DNA from: an uncultured Lachnospiraceae bacterium
Lineage (GTDB): Bacteria; Bacillota; Clostridia; Lachnospirales; Lachnospiraceae
NCBI GenBank assembly: GCA_910584115.1
Contig: CAJTYN010000048.1
Location: forward strand, 1-18,598
Length of the DNA: 18,598 bases
Reading direction: 5' to 3'
Both the position numbers and the translations under genes were made by a program. Below the pieces are notes generated by a model, which was not told the origin of the DNA, did no database searches, and saw only the letters and a list, made by a program, of their open reading frames with translations. Below, in pieces: positions 15,180 through 18,598 of the stretch (positions within the stretch are counted from its first letter, which is position 1; each line of letters opens with the position of its first letter).

Positions 15180-16178
15180 CTACTCTTGTTGTGAAATACC
15201 CAGGTGGCTGTAAGCCAATCCTCCGGCGACCCTCCCTCTGGGCGTCCGGCTGATAAAACCGTTCTGCAGCAGATACGGCTCGTACACGTCCTCCAGCGTC
15301 CCGGAGTCCTCCCCGATCGAGGCCGCCAGCGTATCCAAGCCCACCGGCCCGCCCTGAAAATTCACGATCAGGGTCTTTAGGATCTTCCGGTCCACCTGAT
15401 CCAGGCCGTACTGGTCCACCTCTAAGAGATCCAGACCGAAAGAGGCCACGTCCTCTGTGATCCGACCGTCGTATCTTACCTGGGCAAGATCCCGGATGCG
15501 CTTCAGGAGCCGATTGGCCAGCCTGGGCGTCCCCCGGGAACGGCGCGCGATCTGCATGGCCCCTTCCCTGTCGATCTCGACACCCAGCACCCGGGCGGAG
15601 CGCAGGACGATCGTGCACAGATCCGGCGGATCGTAAAACTCCAGATGCTCACTCACGCCAAAACGGTCCCGCAGGGGCGCAGTCAGAAGCCCCGCCCGGG
15701 TCGTAGCCCCTACCAGTGTAAAACGCGGCAGATCCAGGCGGATCGAATGGGCGGACGCCCCCCGCCCTATGATGATGTCAATGGCAAAATCCTCCATGGC
15801 CGGATAGAGCACCTCCTCCACCTGCCTGTTCAGACGGTGGATCTCATCCACGAACAGCACATCCCCTTCCTGGAGATTGTTCAGCACTGCCGCCATATCC
15901 CCCGGCTTTTCTATAGCCGGCCCGGAAGTGACCTTCATATGCACCTGCATCTCATTGGCGATGATCCCGGCCAACGTCGTCTTGCCCAGTCCCGGAGGCC
16001 CGTAGAACAGCACATGATCCAGCGGGTCGTTCCGCTGCCTGGCCGCTTCTATATAGATCTTCAGTGAGCGTTTGATCTTCTCCTGCCCGATGTATTCCTC
16101 CAGGGTCTGGGGCCGCAGGCTCCCTTCCAGACGTATATCCTCTTCCATCACATCTGTGGTGATCATCCTCTTTCCCAT
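15180..16178 (-). CDS. ruvB: Holliday junction branch migration helicase RuvB
   Basis: RuvB is the hexameric AAA+ ATPase that drives Holliday junction migration together with RuvA during recombinational repair. The 332-residue product begins with the family's SLRPQTLEEYIGQ (20-32). It has Walker A GPPGLGKTT (60-68), Walker B LFVDEIH (108-114), sensor GATTRAG (157-163), arginine finger region LRDRFG (169-174) and a C-terminal winged helix with LQNGFISRTPRGR. The start at 16178 has GGGAGAGG about nine bases upstream; an ATG four codons later is also possible. ruvA ends 20 bases upstream, so the two genes are one unit. Confidence 0.98.
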   Translation of the reverse strand: MGKRMITTDVMEEDIRLEGSLRPQTLEEYIGQEKIKRSLKIYIEAARQRNDPLDHVLFYGPPGLGKTTLAGIIANEMQVHMKVTSGPAIEKPGDMAAVLNNLQEGDVLFVDEIHRLNRQVEEVLYPAMEDFAIDIIIGRGASAHSIRLDLPRFTLVGATTRAGLLTAPLRDRFGVSEHLEFYDPPDLCTIVLRSARVLGVEIDREGAMQIARRSRGTPRLANRLLKRIRDLAQVRYDGRITEDVASFGLDLLEVDQYGLDQVDRKILKTLIVNFQGGPVGLDTLAASIGEDSGTLEDVYEPYLLQNGFISRTPRGRVAGGLAYSHLGISQQE

Positions 16179-16198
16179 CTGTCAAAAACCTCTCCCGC

Positions 16199-16825
16199 TC
16201 ACATCTGTTTCAGAGCCGCCCTGAGCAACTCCTCCACATCCACAGATCCCACGGATCCTGCCGCCTGGCGCACCGCTTTTGCGGCTTCCGTACGCCCATA
16301 TCCCAGAGCGACCAGGGCTTCCACCGCCTCTCTCGCCGCCTCGGGATCCTTTGAAGCCTTTGGATCCGCATCCTGTTCCGATCCGGGCGCGCCCTGCCCG
16401 GATTTTTCCTCAAAGGCATCCTGCAGATGGAGCTTGTCCTTCAGCTCCAAGATCACCTTCTGGGCCGTTTTCTTTCCGATCCCCGGCGCCCGGGCGATGG
16501 CCGCCGCGTCATCCGACACGACGGCAAAACTCAAATCCTCCCAGGAAAAATATGATAAGATCCCCATCGCCGCTTTCGGTCCGACCCCGCTCACGCCCAG
16601 GAGCAGACGGAACACTGAGAGATCGTTTTTCGTAAGAAAACCGTAGAGCAGCATGGCATCTTCCCGTACGTTCAGATATGTATGGACGATCCGCTCACCG
16701 TCCCCCTCCTTCATCCGTTCCAGGGCAGAGACGGGCATGAAGATCCGGTAGCCGATGCCCTGGCACTCCAATATGATGCTGTCCTTTTCCACTTCCGCTA
16801 CGTTCCCTCTCAGATATGCGATCAT
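16199..16825 (-). CDS. ruvA: Holliday junction branch migration protein RuvA
   Basis: RuvA tetramers bind the four-way junction and load RuvB. The 208-residue product starts MIAYLRGNVAEVEKD. It shows the OB-fold domain I (1-63), domain II with two helix-hairpin-helix motifs (LLGVSGVGPKAAMGIL near 74-89, APGIGKKTAQKVILEL near 109-124), an acidic flexible linker (about 130-155), and the small three-helix domain III that contacts RuvB (ALVALGYGRTEAAKAV). The start at 16825 has AAGGAGAT five bases upstream; a longer frame to 16888 runs through the promoter and is rejected. No ruvC is present, as is usual for Firmicutes. Confidence 0.98.
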   Translation of the reverse strand: MIAYLRGNVAEVEKDSIILECQGIGYRIFMPVSALERMKEGDGERIVHTYLNVREDAMLLYGFLTKNDLSVFRLLLGVSGVGPKAAMGILSYFSWEDLSFAVVSDDAAAIARAPGIGKKTAQKVILELKDKLHLQDAFEEKSGQGAPGSEQDADPKASKDPEAAREAVEALVALGYGRTEAAKAVRQAAGSVGSVDVEELLRAALKQM

Positions 16826-16859
16826 GGGAGATCTCCTTTTCTTCTGTTTCCATACACAG

Positions 16860-16888
16860 ATTTTATCATACCCTCTGACAGATTTCAA
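16860..16888 (-). promoter_or_regulatory. ruvA promoter
   Basis: On the minus strand -35 TTGAAA (16883-16888) and -10 TAAAAT (16860-16865) are separated by 17 bases. The 16 bases 16875-16890 are identical to those over the -35 of the U32 promoter. No SOS (LexA) box of the Bacillus type is seen here. Confidence 0.7.
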
Positions 16889-16934
16889 CTCAAACTATCA
16901 CGCCATGTGATCCGTAGTCTTCCAAAGATTTTCC

Positions 16935-16963
16935 TTGACATACCACCTATTGCGTGGTGTAAT
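16935..16963 (+). promoter_or_regulatory. Promoter with operator-like inverted repeat
   Basis: A perfect -35 TTGACA (16935-16940) and -10 TGTAAT (16958-16963) are separated by 17 bases. ACCAC (16942-16946) and GTGGT (16954-16958) form an inverted repeat that fills the spacer and reaches the -10. A repressor bound there would block RNA polymerase (inference). Confidence 0.7.
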
Positions 16964-16991
16964 TATGATCGAATGGGGGAAAGGAGGTATC

Positions 16992-17150
16992 ATGACAGAA
17001 ATGACAGATAAACAATATGATGGTATCCTTCAGATGATCGGAATGATCCTGGAAGGGTGCAAAGACATTGATGAAGCTAGAAGAAAGATCGAAGAACTCC
17101 GGGAAGGTAAGAAAAAAGAGGACAAAGATGGACAGACCGATCAAGATTAA
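16992..17150 (+). CDS. 52-residue charged protein of unknown function
   Basis: The start at 16992 follows a perfect AAAGGAGG five bases upstream; a longer in-frame start at 16935 would lie inside the promoter. The product begins MTEMTDKQYDGILQMIGMIL, continues with a predicted helix (KDIDEARRKIEELREG) and ends in a highly charged tail rich in Lys, Glu and Asp. It has no signal peptide or membrane segment. The pattern of a short hydrophobic helix followed by a charged helix suggests a small oligomerising or protein-binding partner (inference). The promoter, with its inverted repeat, points to regulated expression. No family is recognised with confidence. Confidence 0.75.
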   Translation: MTEMTDKQYDGILQMIGMILEGCKDIDEARRKIEELREGKKKEDKDGQTDQD

Positions 17151-17167
17151 ACAAGACATTCAAAGGA

Positions 17168-17183
17168 GAGCGGGCCACCGCTC
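17168..17183. repeat. Short GC-rich hairpin after the 52-residue gene
   Basis: GAGCGG and CCGCTC form a six-base stem with a four-base loop, 17 bases after the stop codon. There is no T run behind it, so it is at most a weak terminator. The rest of 17184-17240 shows no clear feature. Confidence 0.4.
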
Positions 17184-17240
17184 CCCTACTAAAGAAATCC
17201 TGCCGATCTGGCCGCCCGATCTGCACTCTTAAAATGTTTA

Positions 17241-17249
17241 TGCTATCAT
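17241..17249 (+). promoter_or_regulatory. Possible extended -10 promoter of the YbaK-type gene
   Basis: TGCTATCAT fits an extended -10 element (TGn followed by TATCAT at 17244-17249), 34 bases before the ATG. No convincing -35 is found. Confidence 0.4.
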
Positions 17250-17283
17250 CCAAACAGAAGATCTTTGTGACAAGGAGGATAAG

Positions 17284-17751
17284 ATGTCTATCGAACGAGT
17301 GAGAACGTATTTCAAAAAATATGATATAGAGGAAAAGATCCTGGAATTTGACGTATCCAGCGCGACTGTGGAGCTGGCTGCCGCGGCGCTGGGCTGTGAG
17401 CCGCAGCGGATCGCGAAGACCCTCTCCTTCATGGCAGACGGCCAGCCGCTGCTGGTCGTGACCGCCGGGGATGCCCGGATCGACAACCCCAAATATAAGG
17501 CCGCATTCGGCACCAAAGCCAAGATGCTCTCCCCGGACGAAGCCGAGACGCTGGTCGGGCACGCCGTGGGCGGTGTCTGCCCCTTTGCGGTAAATGAGGG
17601 CGTACGCGTCTGCCTCGATGTGTCCCTCAAACGCTTTGATACGGTGTTCCCCGCCTGCGGCAGCTCCAACAGCGCGATCGAGCTGACCATCCCCGAACTG
17701 GAGAGATATTCCCAGTGTGTAGAGTGGGTGGATGTCTGTAAAGGATATTGA
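17284..17751 (+). CDS. YbaK/EbsC family aminoacyl-tRNA deacylase
   Basis: Members of this family hydrolyse wrongly charged tRNAs (for example Cys-tRNA-Pro or Ala-tRNA-Pro) as free-standing editing factors. The 155-residue cytoplasmic product has the expected length and the conserved lysine in RIAKTLSF (Lys45). It also has the GGVCPF loop (96-101) and the C-terminal FPACGSSNSAIEL block (122-134). A perfect AAGGAGG lies five bases upstream of the ATG. Which mischarged tRNA it edits cannot be told; the sequence fits the YbaK/ProX-like branch. Its stop codon lies 25 bases from the stop of the convergent transposase gene. Confidence 0.93.
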   Translation: MSIERVRTYFKKYDIEEKILEFDVSSATVELAAAALGCEPQRIAKTLSFMADGQPLLVVTAGDARIDNPKYKAAFGTKAKMLSPDEAETLVGHAVGGVCPFAVNEGVRVCLDVSLKRFDTVFPACGSSNSAIELTIPELERYSQCVEWVDVCKGY

Positions 17752-17768
17752 GCACCAAAAGAAAAGCA

Positions 17769-17793
17769 CCGGGGGATCATGGATCTCCCCCGG
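17769..17793 (-). terminator. Hairpin at the end of the transposase gene
   Basis: CCGGGGGA (17769-17776) pairs with TCCCCCGG (17786-17793) around a nine-base loop that holds the transposase stop codon. On the minus strand a T-rich stretch (TGCTTTTCTTTT) follows, so it can end the transposase transcript. There is no T run on the plus side. Confidence 0.6.
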
Positions 17794-18598
17794 ACAGACT
17801 GTTGACAAAGAGAGGTGCCGGAGCCAAACCCCAACACCTCTCTCTTATCTTGAGATATATCTTCTTTAAAGTATACAGATGTTCTTGGAACGGCAGTCCC
17901 CCTCGCCCCTTTCTGGCAAGGATCCTGGCCAGTCTCTTTAAGTTCATGCACGCAAAGGTGAGCCCGGCCTTCATCTCCATCCGTGCTCTCCCTATGTATT
18001 GCATATAACGGAACCCTTGCTGTTCTTTCGCAGTCCCAAAGATCCTCTCGATGGTCTCCTTCCTCCGGGCGTAGATCTCCTTGTTCCCGCGGGTATGGCG
18101 GATATCCTCCACTATCTCCATATACTCTTCCCACACATGTCTGGTGACTGTCTTGACATGGCTCCTGCTGTGGGTACATCTCCCGAGGCTCGGGCATCGG
18201 GCGCAGTGGGTCCCGCAGCTCTCATACTCCTTATAGCCCTCCCTGTCTGTCGTCCGGTATGTCAGGATGTGGTCCTCCGGGCAGATGTAACAGTCGTAGT
18301 ACTCATCATATACATACTCATACTTCTTAAAAAACCCCTTTTTTGTCATCGGTCGTTTATAAGGCAGCAATGGCAGGATACCATCCTCGAGCAGCTCATG
18401 GGCGATCGCTGGTGTCCGATATCCTGCGTCCGCTACGATCATCCCTGGGGCGTATCCCTTTATCTTTTCATATAGAGCCTTAAAAGTGCGGCTGTCATGC
18501 TCGTTCCCAGGATGGACGGTGTACCCCATGATCCATCCATTCTTGTCGCAGGCGGTCTGCACGGTATAGGCGAAGACGTGTTCATGTTCCCCTTTCCT
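17777..18598 (-). CDS. IS1182-type transposase, C-terminal 273 residues
   Basis: The minus-strand frame is open to the right edge, so the N-terminal part is outside. It begins KGEHEHVFAYTVQTACDKNG, followed by GYTVHPGNEHDSRTF, which is typical of IS1182-family DDE transposases. The second catalytic Asp is in VADAGYRTP and the Glu is expected in ETIERIFGTAKEQQGFRY. A cysteine-rich stretch (CPEDH...CGTHCARCPSLGRC) lies between them, as in many relatives. The last codons (APLFVNSL) fit the family end. A GAGAGGTG/CACCTCTC inverted repeat (17810-17842) lies within the 3' coding end. The visible part has no frameshift or stop, so the element may be functional. Confidence 0.9.
   Translation of the reverse strand, partial: RKGEHEHVFAYTVQTACDKNGWIMGYTVHPGNEHDSRTFKALYEKIKGYAPGMIVADAGYRTPAIAHELLEDGILPLLPYKRPMTKKGFFKKYEYVYDEYYDCYICPEDHILTYRTTDREGYKEYESCGTHCARCPSLGRCTHSRSHVKTVTRHVWEEYMEIVEDIRHTRGNKEIYARRKETIERIFGTAKEQQGFRYMQYIGRARMEMKAGLTFACMNLKRLARILARKGRGGLPFQEHLYTLKKIYLKIRERCWGLAPAPLFVNSLSGGDP

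Larger units (their letters stand above)
17752..18598 (-). mobile_element. Insertion sequence (IS1182 type), partial, right end outside window
   Basis: The element is inferred from the transposase. Its left end should lie between the YbaK-type stop at 17751 and the transposase stop at 17777. The exact terminal repeat and target duplication cannot be fixed without the other end. Confidence 0.6.

Noticed and set aside
17238..18197. Minus-strand frame overlapping the transposase and the YbaK-type gene
   Set aside because: It is a shifted frame of the transposase running on antisense to the deacylase gene. The transposase frame has the real family motifs.

Overview
The window looks like chromosomal DNA of a Gram-positive, spore-forming anaerobe of class Clostridia, most likely family Lachnospiraceae. 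Supporting signs are strong AGGAGG-type ribosome binding sites before most starts, a GerW/YtfJ-DUF2953 sporulation pair, a zinc-ribbon form of ribosomal protein L28, a ruvA-ruvB-zapA-U32 gene order, and a tRNA gene without an encoded CCA end. The family assignment is an inference from these protein types, not a database match. Most genes lie on the minus strand. No stretch over 300 bases lacks a gene.

Left part (1-3850, minus strand). A secreted, very acidic surface protein runs off the left edge. Next to it is a three-gene unit read as decarboxylase-like protein, DMT-family transporter, then alpha/beta hydrolase. Upstream of that unit is a tRNA-Gly(GCC) gene with its own sigma-A-type promoter and a strong terminator. 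The decarboxylase-like protein keeps the fold motifs of fold-type III PLP enzymes, but the PLP-binding lysine is aspartate and the usual active-site cysteine is serine. This is the most unusual point in the window.

Middle part (3870-8040). rtcB (RNA ligase, minus) and rpmB (L28, plus) are divergent and share overlapping promoters. rpmB ends at a textbook terminator. A minus-strand group follows: an unknown 117-residue protein, DUF2953, GerW/YtfJ, and a 48-residue membrane peptide. A Nudix hydrolase with its own promoter and terminator lies upstream.

Cell-envelope part (8067-16825, minus). ruvA, ruvB and zapA form one unit. After a perfect 16-bp hairpin and a new promoter comes a second unit: a U32 (RlhA-like) rRNA hydroxylase, a SEDS glycosyltransferase (FtsW/RodA type), a class B penicillin-binding protein, and a secreted subtilisin-like protease with Ig-like and Fn3-like tail domains. 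The SEDS and PBP proteins would make septal or lateral peptidoglycan as a pair. The protease is exported to the same compartment and may act on the wall or its proteins. The ruvA and U32 promoters carry the same 16-base element over their -35 region.

Right end (16935-18598). A 52-residue protein is driven by a promoter with an operator-like inverted repeat. A YbaK-type aminoacyl-tRNA deacylase follows. The 3' part of an IS1182-type transposase, on the minus strand, runs off the right edge.
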